Below, one piece after another: positions 1 through 8,218 of a stretch of 64,000 nucleotides of DNA. Position 1 is the first letter of the stretch; every line of letters begins with the position of its first letter. The DNA comes from an uncultured Kushneria sp. (GTDB taxonomy: Bacteria > Pseudomonadota > Gammaproteobacteria > Pseudomonadales > Halomonadaceae), in assembly GCF_947497025.1 (NCBI RefSeq), contig NZ_CANMFC010000003.1, positions 474,662 to 538,661 on the forward strand, written 5' to 3'. A program made the position numbers and the translations under genes. Under the pieces are notes generated by a model. That model searched no databases. It saw nothing but the letters and a program-made list of their open reading frames with translations, and was not told the DNA's origin.

Positions 1-989
1 TCGGCCAGACGGCCAACAGGCACACGCTTTTTAATCACGCCGCGATCCAGCAGAAAGCTTTCGAAATCCCGGTAACGGGCCGTATCGAGGGCCGCCGGAC
101 GCAAGGCAAAGCGAGCAATACTGGCCTCCCACGCCTTGTGATTGACCTCGTTGTCCAGCGACGAATCGTATGACTTGAACAGTGTCCAGCTCTCGTCCGG
201 ATGATTCACGATCCACATCGTGGCCTGCTCAATGGCTTTCATGAAGCGCGACACCAGCGGGCGTTTTTCATCCAGTGTTTTAGTATTGGCCAGAAAGATC
301 AGCTCATCATAGATGGGTACGCCTTCCTCCTCGATAAAAAAGGCGCGGCCTTCGACACCTTCCTGCGCCAGCTGTGCCGGTTCGAAATTGCGAAAGGCGC
401 CTGTCACCGCATCGACCTGTCGGCTCAAAAGGGCAGGGGTCAGGGCAAAGTTGACGTTAACAGGCTCGATATCACTCATGGCAAGGCCTGAATGATTCAG
501 CATTGCTGCCAGCAAAACCTCCTCAACGCCACCCACCGAATAGCCCACTCGCTTGCCCTTGAGATCGCTGAACTGATGAATGTCGCTGTCGGCGCGCACC
601 ATCAACACGTTCAGCGGTGTACCGATCAGTGTACCGACACGCTTCACCGGCAGCCCCTCATCGACCTGGAGATGGAGCTGGGGCTGATAGCCCAGCGCCA
701 GGTCCTCCCGACCGGCGGCGACCAGCTTGGGCGGGGCAGTGGGGTCGGCCGGTGTATCGATGGTGACCTTCAGGCCAAGGTCGCGAAAATAGCCCTTTTG
801 CTCGGCAATGATGATTGGCCCGTGGCTCGGATTAACGTACCAGTCCAGCATCAGACGCAGAGAGGCCTCGGGGGGCGAGGCCAGAGGCGCCGGCGCATTC
901 CCGTCAGTACGCTCGTCGGCTCTGGCAGCACCGGTCAGCAAAAAGGCCATGAGTGCCGTAAACCATAAGCGATCCAATACTCTTTTCAT
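1..989 (-). CDS. ThiY-like periplasmic pyrimidine-precursor binding protein (3' end outside window)
   Basis: The frame stays open from the ATG at 989 to the window edge, so about 329 residues are visible and the C-terminus is missing. Residues 1-25 form a signal peptide ending around ARADE. The body reads as an NMT1/THI5-type substrate-binding protein: 'LMLDWYVNPSHGPIIIAEQ' is the classic first strand, followed by 'GYFRDLGLKVTI' and 'DLKGKRVGYSVGG'. It would bind 4-amino-5-hydroxymethyl-pyrimidine or a related thiamine breakdown product in the periplasm. It is the third gene behind a TPP riboswitch, and its ATG overlaps the permease stop (ATGA). Substrate is inferred from family and riboswitch. 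Confidence 0.88.
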   Translation of the reverse strand, partial: MKRVLDRLWFTALMAFLLTGAARADERTDGNAPAPLASPPEASLRLMLDWYVNPSHGPIIIAEQKGYFRDLGLKVTIDTPADPTAPPKLVAAGREDLALGYQPQLHLQVDEGLPVKRVGTLIGTPLNVLMVRADSDIHQFSDLKGKRVGYSVGGVEEVLLAAMLNHSGLAMSDIEPVNVNFALTPALLSRQVDAVTGAFRNFEPAQLAQEGVEGRAFFIEEEGVPIYDELIFLANTKTLDEKRPLVSRFMKAIEQATMWIVNHPDESWTLFKSYDSSLDNEVNHKAWEASIARFALRPAALDTARYRDFESFLLDRGVIKKRVPVGRLA

Positions 990-1777
990 GCTCTCTCTCC
1001 ATTGATTAACGCATGCCTGCCGGCACGATCCGGCTGCCAGGGCATAGCCAGACGACACAAACGATCGACGGTAAAATAAAGCGTGATGGTGATTATTAGC
1101 AGCACGATCAGCGCGGCAAACATGAGATCGGTCTGCATGCGTCCGTTGGCTTGCAGCATGAGGTATCCAAGCCCGGCGCTGGAGCCCACCCATTCACCGA
1201 TGATGGCGCCAATGGGCGCAGCCGTGGCGGCCATGCGAAGCCCCGAGGCCAGCGACGGCAGAGCGGCCGGCAGACGGATGTAAAAGAGCTGGCGATTGGC
1301 GCTGCCCCCCATGGTGGTGGCCAGATCAAGCCAGCCGGGTTGTGTCTGGCGCAGACCGTCGTAGCAGGTCGAGGCAACCGGGAAATAGATGATCAGGGTC
1401 GCCATGACGATTTTCGACCCCGGGCCGTAGCCGAACCAGAGGACCAGCAGCGGTGCGATGGCAAACACCGGGATCGCCTGGGTCAACAGTAGCAACGGCA
1501 GCACGGTCGAGCGCAGAAAGGCCCAACGCGATAGCGTCAGTGCCGTGACCGTGCCCAAAAGGGTTCCGCAGAGAAAGCCGGCCACGATTTCGCCAAGCGT
1601 GACCAGCGCGTGATGCCACAAAAGCACCGCCTGTGCGACAAGGGTGTGCAGAACGCTCAAGGGCGATGGCAGCATGTAACGTGGCGCGCCCAAAAACACC
1701 ATCAGCTGCCAGAGCGCTATCAGCACGGCGGTGGCCAATATCAGGCGCAGCAGGGCCAGACAAGGAACTCGTGTCAT
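986..1777 (-). CDS. ABC transporter permease, thiamine-precursor uptake (ThiX-like)
   Basis: A 263-residue inner-membrane protein of the BPD_transp_1 family with about six hydrophobic segments. The ABC-contacting EAA-type loop is visible around residues 158-200 ('GGSANRQLFYIRLPAALP' then 'GLRMAATAAPIGAIIGEWV'). It would form the channel of an importer with the neighbouring ATPase and binding protein. Both gene junctions are 4-base ATGA overlaps (1774-1777 and 986-989), so the three genes are translationally coupled. The pyrimidine substrate is inferred from the upstream TPP riboswitch and the NMT1-like binding protein; sulfonate/taurine transporters share the same fold. Confidence 0.88.
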   Translation of the reverse strand: MTRVPCLALLRLILATAVLIALWQLMVFLGAPRYMLPSPLSVLHTLVAQAVLLWHHALVTLGEIVAGFLCGTLLGTVTALTLSRWAFLRSTVLPLLLLTQAIPVFAIAPLLVLWFGYGPGSKIVMATLIIYFPVASTCYDGLRQTQPGWLDLATTMGGSANRQLFYIRLPAALPSLASGLRMAATAAPIGAIIGEWVGSSAGLGYLMLQANGRMQTDLMFAALIVLLIITITLYFTVDRLCRLAMPWQPDRAGRHALINGERA

Positions 1778-2538
1778 GCGTCCTGCTCCGTCAGCGCCTT
1801 TAGAAGCTGACCGTGATGGTGACTGATCGATGCGCCGGCAGGATCGCGCGGTGGGGCGCCTTCCGGCGGCAGGACACGCTCGATACGGGCAGGACTGTCC
1901 CGCATGACCAGCAGTTGATCGCTCAGGCGCAGTGCTTCAAGAGGATCATGCGTCACCATTAACACGATACGATCCGACAGCAGTTCGCAGGCCTGAGCGT
2001 GAATATCGAGACGGGTCATGGCATCCAGCGCGGCAAAGGGCTCATCCATCAATACCAGCGGCGCCTGTTCAAAAAGCGTACGTGCCAGCGCCACCCGGGC
2101 ACGCTCTCCGCCGGAAAGCGTTTGCGGATAGCGCCGTGCAGCCTGGCCCAGCCCGACCCTTTCAAGAAGCGCCATGGCACGATCGGTATCATGGCGTTCA
2201 CCGCGCATGACCGCCCCCAGTTGAACGTTATCAATCACGCGCCGCCATGGCAGCAGAAGGTCCTGTTGGCCCATCCAGGCAATACGTTTGTCAAAAGGGC
2301 GGTGAGAGGTGTCCATCAGTGTCAGGCGCGCGTCACTCGAGACGTCAAGCCCTGCCATCATGCGCAGCAGTGAACTCTTGCCACAGCCGCTTTTCCCCAG
2401 CAGGCAGCTCCAGCTGGACGCTGGAAGGGACAGGGAGACATCGTCGAAAAGCACGCGGGTACCGAAGGCAAGGCGTGCGTCGAGCACCCGAAATCCATCA
2501 GGCACGAGAGAGTCGGAAAGTGAATCTGATGGTCGCAT
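1774..2538 (-). CDS. ABC transporter ATP-binding protein, thiamine-precursor uptake (ThiZ-like)
   Basis: A 254-residue cytoplasmic ATPase. Walker A is 'LLGKSGCGKSSLLRMMAGL', the signature is 'TLSGGERARVALARTLF' and Walker B is 'PLVLMDEPFAALD', followed by the switch His in 'VLMVTHDPLEALRLSDQ'. The frame extends upstream to 2664, but that stretch lies inside the TPP riboswitch, so I place the start at the ATG at 2538, which has AGGGC just upstream. That SD is in turn part of a small hairpin (2543-2558). The gene heads the ATPase-permease-binding protein operon and is probably shut off by TPP. Confidence 0.9.
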   Translation of the reverse strand: MRPSDSLSDSLVPDGFRVLDARLAFGTRVLFDDVSLSLPASSWSCLLGKSGCGKSSLLRMMAGLDVSSDARLTLMDTSHRPFDKRIAWMGQQDLLLPWRRVIDNVQLGAVMRGERHDTDRAMALLERVGLGQAARRYPQTLSGGERARVALARTLFEQAPLVLMDEPFAALDAMTRLDIHAQACELLSDRIVLMVTHDPLEALRLSDQLLVMRDSPARIERVLPPEGAPPRDPAGASISHHHGQLLKALTEQDA

Positions 2539-2542
2539 GAAA

Positions 2543-2558
2543 GCCCTGTTTAAAGGGC
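2543..2558 (-). promoter_or_regulatory. SD-sequestering hairpin, probable riboswitch expression platform
   Basis: GCCCT and AGGGC form a 5-bp stem around a 6-base loop. The AGGGC arm is the Shine-Dalgarno of the ATPase gene (ATG at 2538). Its position just 3' of the aptamer suggests translational control. No terminator T-run follows it. The pairing is seen; the switching role is inferred. Confidence 0.45.
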
Positions 2559-2578
2559 GAAGGGCACGGCTTGCGTGA

Positions 2579-2692
2579 TTCGAAATCCCTCCGCCGGCAT
2601 GAACCGGATCAGGTAATGGGCGCTTTTGAACGCCTTGCGGGTTGTGGCTGGCCACTCTCAGCATCGATTTGCATCAATACACCCCGTTCGAA
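2579..2692 (-). promoter_or_regulatory. TPP riboswitch (THI element)
   Basis: On the minus strand the conserved blocks are all present and ordered: GGGGTG at 2685-2680, GCTGAGA next to the P3 arm, ACCTGATCCGGTTCATGCCGG and GGAGGGA at the 3' end. The terminal P1 helix is closed by TTCGAA at 2687-2692 and TTCGAA at 2579-2584. It lies directly upstream of the three-gene thiamine-precursor ABC operon. The family is known to bind thiamine pyrophosphate and lower expression. Confidence 0.96.
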
Positions 2693-2858
2693 CACCGCCG
2701 AGTCTAGCGTCTTGCGCCAGCGCCCACCATGGTTTCATGAATGACAGCCCCATTATTTCTGCCATCAGCATGAAGGGCTTTTTTATCAGAGCGTTATTTG
2801 CATACTAAAGGGAGGCCAATCATTTCTGCTGCACTTCATCAACAAGGACTGCCTCTGC

Positions 2859-3707
2859 ATGACACCACCGTGCGAACTGACCGAGCGGCTCTCCTTCTTT
2901 CTGGGGCGCCAGCTCATCGCCCAGCCACTGGACTGGGAAGATGCCTCCAACTGGCGCTGGAAAAGCGAAGCGCTGTCGCCGGAAATGATTCGTATGGCGC
3001 GAACCAGTATCAACGATCCCTTCTGGCACGGGCTATGGGCACTTTTCGGGTTTGATCGCTGGACACATGGCGAGCATCTGACACGGCTGGCCGGTAATCT
3101 GCCGGCACATCTGCCCATGCTGCCACTGCCCATGACATGGCTGGGCGAGCTTCAGGGCGCCCCGATCTGGAGTCTGCCCTGGCGCGCCGGGCGTACTGCC
3201 ACCATGGACCTATCATTCACCTCGCGTCTGGGCGAGCAGATTGGCCGGCTTCACGGTGTTCCGGTGTCGGGCTGGGGGCACCCGCTGGCGACAATATGGC
3301 CGCTGTCTGCCTGGCCTCAGCGGGTAAAGCGCTATCTGGACCAGCATCTGCCTCCCGAGGTGCGCCGGGATCTCCCGACCCGGGTACCCGTGCCGGAGAG
3401 CGCCGTCTGGTGTCTGCCGGATCTGCGCGACGATCAGTTTATACAGGGGGCCACGGACTGGTGCTGGAGCGATTGGGAAGCGCTGGTATGGGCGCCCCGA
3501 GAGTTTGACTGGGCGCTGATCGAGCTTTTGATCAGCGACCCCGAGCAGCAACGCCATTTCCTGAATCGCTACTGGCAGTTCTGTGATGTTATCGATATCA
3601 GGGCGCATCGAATGATCTGCCGGGCCATTTTATGGCGATTCAACTGCTTTGGCTCCTGTCCATGGCCACAGGTGCGTGACGCTTATTGCTGGCTCGATTA
3701 TCTGTAA
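2859..3707 (+). CDS. APH-like phosphotransferase-fold protein, degenerate active site
   Basis: A 282-residue Trp-rich protein with no signal peptide. The C-terminal half resembles the aminoglycoside/choline phosphotransferase fold. Residues 185-194 (CLPDLRDDQF) sit where the Brenner motif HGDxxxxN is expected, and 203-218 (WSDWEALVWAPREFDW) resembles the metal-binding IDWE segment and the following D-W helix. The His and Asn of the catalytic loop are absent, while an Asp is kept in both places. It may phosphorylate a small molecule poorly or act as a binding protein. An AAGGA lies about 11 bases before the ATG. It stands alone, between the riboswitch operon and cvrA. Family assignment is tentative. 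Confidence 0.6.
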   Translation: MTPPCELTERLSFFLGRQLIAQPLDWEDASNWRWKSEALSPEMIRMARTSINDPFWHGLWALFGFDRWTHGEHLTRLAGNLPAHLPMLPLPMTWLGELQGAPIWSLPWRAGRTATMDLSFTSRLGEQIGRLHGVPVSGWGHPLATIWPLSAWPQRVKRYLDQHLPPEVRRDLPTRVPVPESAVWCLPDLRDDQFIQGATDWCWSDWEALVWAPREFDWALIELLISDPEQQRHFLNRYWQFCDVIDIRAHRMICRAILWRFNCFGSCPWPQVRDAYCWLDYL

Positions 3708-3819
3708 GGATATCCCTGGACAGGACGTTTTTGGTCATGGTCATTCAGAGGCATGGATGATAAAGAGCAGCGATCATGGCACACTATTGCTTATTACATG
3801 AGGTTCTTAAAGGAACGCC

Positions 3820-5529
3820 GTGACAGACTTTAACAGCATATTCCTTATTGGCGGGTTACTGGTGGCCATGAGCATTCTGGCCAGCCGGGTATCCGCACGT
3901 ATTGGCCTGCCGCTGCTTCCCCTGTTCCTTGGCATCGGCATGCTGGCAGGCGTTGACGGCCTGGGGCTGATCAATTTCAGCGACTACAACCTGGCCTATC
4001 TGATCGGACAGCTGGCGCTGGCCATGATCCTGCTGGACGGCGGTCTTCGCACACGCATGAAGACCTTCAGGGTCGGTCTGCGACCGGCCCTGTCGCTGGC
4101 CACACTGGGCGTGTTTTTAACCAGCGGCCTGACCGGGCTGTTTGCGATGTGGGTCTTTGATCTCAATCTGTTTCAAGGACTGCTGGTCGGGGCCATCGTC
4201 GGATCAACCGATGCCGCGGCCGTATTTTCGATGCTCAGCGGGCAGGGCATTCGCCTCAACGAGCGTGTCGGTGCCACGCTTGAGATCGAGTCGGGTACCA
4301 ACGATCCGATGGCGATCTTTCTGACCCTGATCCTGTCGCAGACCCTGGCCGGGTCCATCGACAGTGTCAGCGGTACATTGCTGATGTTTGTCGAACAGTT
4401 CGGCATTGGTGCGGTGGCAGGCATTGTCAGCGGCTGGCTGCTGGGACGCCTGTTACGCTGGCTGGATCTGGCGCCAGGGCTTTATTCACTGCTGGCTGCC
4501 GCCATGGGCTTTAGCGTTTTTGCCCTGACCAACATGCTGGGCGGCAGCGGTTTTCTGGCCATTTATCTGGCCGGTGTCCTGATCGGCAACATTCGTGGCA
4601 AGCATCTCGAATTCATTCTGCCCGTCCATGATGGCCTCGCCTGGCTGAGCCAGATCGGGCTTTTCCTGACGCTGGGCCTGCTGGTGACCCCCAGCGAAAT
4701 GGTCGATTACGCCTGGTCCAGCGTCATGGTCGCCGTAGTCCTGATCTTTGTAGCGCGCCCACTGTCGGTACTGCTGAGCCTCAAGCCCTTTTTCGGCTTT
4801 CGCTGGCGAGAGCTGACCTTCATTTCATGGGTAGGGCTGCGGGGAGGGGTGCCGATTGTTCTGGCCATTTTCCCGGTCATCGCCGGGGTCGAAAACGCCT
4901 CGCTCTATTTCAACGTTGCCTTCTTCGTGGTGCTGATCTCTCTGATACTGCAGGGCACCACGATCGGCCATATGGCCCGCTGGCTCAGGGTCGAAATACC
5001 AGCAGAAACCGCGCCGGCTCGTCGTCGATTACTGGGCGTATTGCCTGAAGATGATTACGAAATGTTTGTCTACAAGGTCGACAGCAAGCGCGTTGAAAAT
5101 ACCCCGTTGAGGATGCTGCGCTTTCCTTCCGGTGCGGTAGTGGCCGCCGTTTTCCGCGAACACGTCATGATTCATCCGACCGGCAGCACGCGCCTACAGG
5201 CAGGAGATGTGGCCTGCGTTATCGCCCGAACTCATGATCTCAACGCCATCAACCACCTTTTCAATGGCGATGCTGAACTCAAGCGCGAGCGAGACTTCTT
5301 CGGTGCTTTTGCCCTGTCAGGCGAAGCTTCGATGGGCGATGTGGCCGATGCCTATGGTCTGACCCTGTCACGCTGGGAGCGCGAAGAAACGCTTGGCGCC
5401 TTTATTGCGCGTCGCGTTGGGGGCTACCCGGTAGTAGGCGATGATATCGACTGGCACGGCATTCACTGGGTCGTGCAGGATGTAGAGGGTAACAATGTGA
5501 CGCGTGTGGGCCTGAGGCTACACGGTTAG
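3820..5529 (+). CDS. cvrA: K+/H+ antiporter, CvrA (NhaP2) family
   Basis: 569 residues, close to E. coli CvrA in length. Residues 1 to about 390 are a CPA1 antiporter with about a dozen membrane helices, including the core 'GSTDAAAVFSML' and 'ESGTNDPMAIFLTL' motifs that carry the ion-binding acidic residues. A TrkA-C regulatory domain follows around 395-480 and a CorC/HlyC-type domain at the end. It exports K+ in exchange for protons during osmotic downshift or high K+. The start is GTG at 3820 with AAAGGAA upstream. It is a single-gene unit ending near a hairpin at 5547-5568, and fits the halophilic lifestyle. Confidence 0.93.
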   Translation: MTDFNSIFLIGGLLVAMSILASRVSARIGLPLLPLFLGIGMLAGVDGLGLINFSDYNLAYLIGQLALAMILLDGGLRTRMKTFRVGLRPALSLATLGVFLTSGLTGLFAMWVFDLNLFQGLLVGAIVGSTDAAAVFSMLSGQGIRLNERVGATLEIESGTNDPMAIFLTLILSQTLAGSIDSVSGTLLMFVEQFGIGAVAGIVSGWLLGRLLRWLDLAPGLYSLLAAAMGFSVFALTNMLGGSGFLAIYLAGVLIGNIRGKHLEFILPVHDGLAWLSQIGLFLTLGLLVTPSEMVDYAWSSVMVAVVLIFVARPLSVLLSLKPFFGFRWRELTFISWVGLRGGVPIVLAIFPVIAGVENASLYFNVAFFVVLISLILQGTTIGHMARWLRVEIPAETAPARRRLLGVLPEDDYEMFVYKVDSKRVENTPLRMLRFPSGAVVAAVFREHVMIHPTGSTRLQAGDVACVIARTHDLNAINHLFNGDAELKRERDFFGAFALSGEASMGDVADAYGLTLSRWEREETLGAFIARRVGGYPVVGDDIDWHGIHWVVQDVEGNNVTRVGLRLHG

Positions 5530-5540
5530 ATACGAGAAAC

Positions 5541-5568
5541 AAAAAAGCGCCCGCTGATCAGCGGGCGC
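5541..5568. terminator. Hairpin terminator between convergent genes
   Basis: A perfect 11-bp inverted repeat (GCGCCCGCTGA and its complement, 5547-5568). On the minus strand it is followed at once by TTTTTT, so it is a good terminator for the small gene at 5589-5828. It also closes cvrA on the plus strand, though with a weaker T-run. Confidence 0.75.
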
Positions 5569-5588
5569 CCTGCTTTTCAGAGCACGCC

Positions 5589-5828
5589 TCAGTTCATGAC
5601 GCGCCATTTGTTGTTTTTCTGCGAGGTCGGCGGCAGAGGCTCATCATCATGATCAAGCTGGATTCGCGTGGACTCGCTCAGCAGATCCCCCTGCGGCGTA
5701 CACTCCTGAAATTCACCGGCGTAACCTGGACGATCACCTACATCGTAAACCCCTGTAGGATTATCACCCTGATGCTCGCCTTCCCGGTCCATGTTGCCCT
5801 TGGTAAAACCACGTCCACTGTCGGCCAT
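5589..5828 (-). CDS. Small acidic hypothetical protein
   Basis: A 79-residue hydrophilic protein with no signal peptide, membrane segment or recognised domain. It is rich in Gly, Asp and Glu ('NPTGVYDVGDRPGYAGEF', 'LDHDDEPLPPTSQKNN'). The ATG at 5828 is chosen because GGGAGG stands 6 bases upstream; the frame runs further upstream but has no better signal. It ends at its own hairpin terminator, which together with the strong SD argues for a real gene. No function can be assigned; low-complexity proteins of this kind in halophiles are sometimes stress-related, but nothing here shows it. Confidence 0.6.
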   Translation of the reverse strand: MADSGRGFTKGNMDREGEHQGDNPTGVYDVGDRPGYAGEFQECTPQGDLLSESTRIQLDHDDEPLPPTSQKNNKWRVMN

Positions 5829-5942
5829 TTGAAACCTCCCTATCACCCAATAACCTGAAATGAGCCTAGGCAAGGCTGCATCACTCTGCAACCAGTTCCC
5901 CGATGCCATATCGCGAAAGCAGAAGGGCACAGAGCTATCTTG

Positions 5943-6209
5943 TTAGCGGACCGTGCTTCCAGATTCGCTCAGCTGACGAAACGCATGCACGGCACTGTCC
6001 TTCATTCCCTGCTGGCGATAACAGGCTTCAAGATTGATAAAGACTTCCAGCATGTCCTGATCAAGGTAAAGCTCATCTACCTTGTCATTTTTCTGCCAGA
6101 GCTCCAGACAGGCCGCGCCCGAGTCACAGGGCTGCTGAATGACCTTGATCGGAAAATGTTCACGGGCAGCATTACAAGCTTGTTGTAAACGCACAAATGT
6201 CAAAACCAT
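5943..6209 (-). CDS. Small hypothetical protein, TPR-like helices
   Basis: 88 residues, soluble and probably all helical. The stretch 'DMLEVFINLEACYRQQGMKDSAVHAFRQL' (quoted only in part elsewhere) has the spacing of a single TPR helix pair, with the Leu/Ala/Tyr and Ala/Phe positions typical of the repeat. GAGG precedes the ATG at 6209. It is separated by 114 bases from the small acidic gene on the same strand, so the two may be cotranscribed. I do not recognise the family; a role as a small protein-interaction module is only a guess. Confidence 0.5.
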   Translation of the reverse strand: MVLTFVRLQQACNAAREHFPIKVIQQPCDSGAACLELWQKNDKVDELYLDQDMLEVFINLEACYRQQGMKDSAVHAFRQLSESGSTVR

Positions 6210-6360
6210 TGCCTCGGTATGGATGTTGATGGCTCAACAGTAAGTGCAGGTGTTTTGATTGTAAATTTTTGAGGGATAAAAGTTTACCGCGACGCAGAGC
6301 CTGACGTGTGATCAGATTTCGACACTTGGGGGTCCGTCTGCCAGAAAACATGCCGAAAAC

Positions 6361-6393
6361 GAAAAAACCCTGCCGATCATTGATCGACAGGGT
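6361..6393 (-). terminator. Rho-independent terminator of tRNA-Ser
   Basis: On the minus strand CCCTGTCGATCA and TGATCGGCAGGG pair with a single G/U-type mismatch around a 1-base centre, followed by GTTTTTTC. It lies just 3' of the tRNA-Ser gene and would end its transcript. Confidence 0.85.
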
Positions 6394-6403
6394 TTTGAAA
6401 TAG

Positions 6404-6493
6404 TGGCGGAGGGACAGGGATTCGAACCCTGGAAGGGCGTTAACCCTTGCCGGTTTTCAAGACCGGTGCATTCAACCGCTCTGCCATCCCTCC
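6404..6493 (-). tRNA. tRNA-Ser(UGA)
   Basis: The 90-base gene folds as a class II tRNA. The acceptor stem GGAGGGA pairs with TCCCTCC, and G and encoded CCA follow at the 3' end. The anticodon loop reads CTTGAAA, giving anticodon UGA. The long variable arm (AAGGGTTAACGCCCTT) and the T-loop GGTTCGAATCC are typical of serine tRNAs. It reads UCA and, by wobble, other UCN codons. Confidence 0.97.
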
Positions 6494-6640
6494 GGCTTAC
6501 GGCGATGCATCTTAACAGCCTGTCAGCAAAGGTCAAGGAGCTTAATTCAATCAAAAGGGTCATGACTTGCAGAGACGGCGTTTGAAGCTCATTCTTGGTT
6601 AAAATTCCACCATAATCAGACACAAGGCAGGGAGTGATCC

Positions 6641-7306
6641 ATGGTCGATAGAACCTATGGGGTCTCGCAGATCGGGACCAGAAGCGTTGAGTCACACAAG
6701 GTATTGCGCAATACCTACATGCTGCTTGCCATGACACTGCTGTTTTCGGCCGTCACCGCCGGGATCGCAATGTCGATGGGCATCCAGCGCATGAACATTT
6801 TTGTCTTTTTCATTGGCGCCTATGGGCTGATGTTTCTGGTCCACAAGACCGCCAATTCGGCAGCCGGGCTGCTGGCGACCTTCGCGTTTACAGGCTTTAT
6901 GGGATTCACCCTTGGGCCGATACTTAGCGCCTACCTGACACTTTCCAACGGTCCGCAGCTGATCATGACTGCGCTGGGCATGACCGCAGTGACCTTTGCA
7001 GGGCTGTCGGCAGTGGCGCTGATTACCCGCAAGGACTTCAGCTTTTTAAGCAATTTCATCATGGCCGGCGCTATCGTGCTGATTCTGGCCATGGTAGTAG
7101 CGATGATCTTCAATATCTCCGGTCTGGCACTGGCGGTTTCGGCAGGCTTTGTCCTTTTTGCCTCGGCCGTAATCCTGTTTGAAACCAGTCAGGTGATCCA
7201 TGGCGGTCAGGACAACTACATACTGGCCACCATCAGCCTCTATGTCGCCATCTACAATCTGTTTATCAGCCTGCTGTCGATTCTGGGTCTGACTTCCAGC
7301 GACTGA
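6641..7306 (+). CDS. yccA: Bax inhibitor-1 family membrane protein, FtsH modulator YccA
   Basis: 221 residues with seven hydrophobic helices. The C-terminal half 'GGQDNYILATISLYVAIYN' followed by 'LFISLLSILGLTSS' is nearly diagnostic of YccA, as is the N-terminal 'SHKVLRNTYMLLAMTLLFS'. In E. coli YccA binds the inner-membrane protease FtsH and limits degradation of jammed translocons. GCAGGGAG precedes the ATG. It is monocistronic: a tRNA diverges upstream and a strong terminator follows at 7339-7363. Confidence 0.95.
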   Translation: MVDRTYGVSQIGTRSVESHKVLRNTYMLLAMTLLFSAVTAGIAMSMGIQRMNIFVFFIGAYGLMFLVHKTANSAAGLLATFAFTGFMGFTLGPILSAYLTLSNGPQLIMTALGMTAVTFAGLSAVALITRKDFSFLSNFIMAGAIVLILAMVVAMIFNISGLALAVSAGFVLFASAVILFETSQVIHGGQDNYILATISLYVAIYNLFISLLSILGLTSSD

Positions 7307-7338
7307 ACCAGTGCGACATCATGGTCTGTTAACATGGA

Positions 7339-7363
7339 ACCCTGCCTTCGGGCAGGGTTTTTT
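7339..7363 (+). terminator. Terminator after yccA
   Basis: ACCCTGCC and GGCAGGGT pair around a TTCG tetraloop, followed by TTTTTT. A classic intrinsic terminator. Confidence 0.93.
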
Positions 7364-7395
7364 GGTTCCACGAGGCTTGTTTCAGGAGATATATC

Positions 7396-7803
7396 TTGGT
7401 CTCTCAAGGATTGACCTATGCCCTGATGGTGCAGGGGACGCCCTACAGCCAGCAGGCGTCTCATAGCGCCCTACGGTTTGCCGAGGCGCTACCAGCGCAG
7501 GGGCATCGTGTGGCAACGGTCTTTTTCTATCACGATGGTGTTTATAATGCCGCCAGCATGATGACACCACCGCGGGATGAACCTCATCTTCTCGAGCGCT
7601 GGCGAGCGCTTCATCAGACGCAGCAATGCGAGCTTCTGGTCTGTGTGGCCTCGGCCGTGCGCCGCGGCCTGCTTGACGAAGGCGAAGCGCGCCGTCATGG
7701 GCATTCACATTCGACCCTTGAGGCGCCCTTTGAACTGACGGGGCTGGGGCAGCTCATGCAGGCAGCACTTCATCACGACCGTTTGATTACCTTTGCTCCT
7801 TGA
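7396..7803 (+). CDS. tusD: Sulfurtransferase TusD
   Basis: 135 residues, DsrE/DsrF family. The conserved sulfur-carrying Cys lies in 'ELLVCVASAVRRGLLDE', matching the CVAxAxRRG motif of TusD. In complex with TusB and TusC it takes persulfide sulfur from TusA and hands it to TusE for 2-thiolation of tRNA wobble uridine (mnm5s2U34) by MnmA. The start is TTG at 7396 with AGGAG 7 bases upstream; no ATG is available nearby. It is the first gene of tusDCB-tusE. Confidence 0.93.
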   Translation: MVSQGLTYALMVQGTPYSQQASHSALRFAEALPAQGHRVATVFFYHDGVYNAASMMTPPRDEPHLLERWRALHQTQQCELLVCVASAVRRGLLDEGEARRHGHSHSTLEAPFELTGLGQLMQAALHHDRLITFAP

Positions 7804-7833
7804 AGCAGGCATTACGGACAGGGCAGTAACATC

Positions 7834-8187
7834 ATGGATTCAAAAAGCATACTGGTGATCGTGCGCCACCCGCCGCATGGCTCAAGCTGGGTACGCGAAG
7901 GGCTTGAAACAGCACTGGTCGGGGCTGCATTGAGCCACCCGCCAACCATTCTTTTCAGCGGAGATGGTGTTCTGGCGCTGCTTTCACATCAGCAGCGAGG
8001 CGCACTGGGTCAGAAGGGCAGTGCTGCCATGCTTGAAGGGCTGTCATTCTATGACATCGAACCGCTCTGGTATGACCAGCGTTCGCTTGAAGACCGCGGC
8101 CTGGACGTCGATCAGCTGATGTCAGGGTGTCAGCAGGCCTGTATTGCTGACATGATTGCCCGGCACGACGTGGTCATGAGTTTTTAA
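7834..8187 (+). CDS. tusC: Sulfurtransferase complex subunit TusC
   Basis: 117 residues, DsrF-like. 'ILVIVRHPPHGSSWVREGLE' and the downstream 'SFYDIEPLWYDQRSLEDRGL' match TusC, which is the central subunit of the TusBCD hexamer. It has Cys residues at the C-terminal end only and is not thought to carry the reactive persulfide. The gene lies 30 bases after tusD and 31 before tusB. Confidence 0.92.
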   Translation: MDSKSILVIVRHPPHGSSWVREGLETALVGAALSHPPTILFSGDGVLALLSHQQRGALGQKGSAAMLEGLSFYDIEPLWYDQRSLEDRGLDVDQLMSGCQQACIADMIARHDVVMSF

Positions 8188-8218
8188 TACGCCATTTCCT
8201 TTATTGACGGGTATCACC

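Noticed and set aside
2539..2664. Longer N-terminus of the ThiZ-like ATPase
   Set aside because: Those codons lie in the TPP riboswitch, and the ABC domain begins after 2538.
6404..6493. tRNA-Ser as an integration site
   Set aside because: No integrase or duplicated tRNA 3' end near it; the recombinase is 16 kb away.
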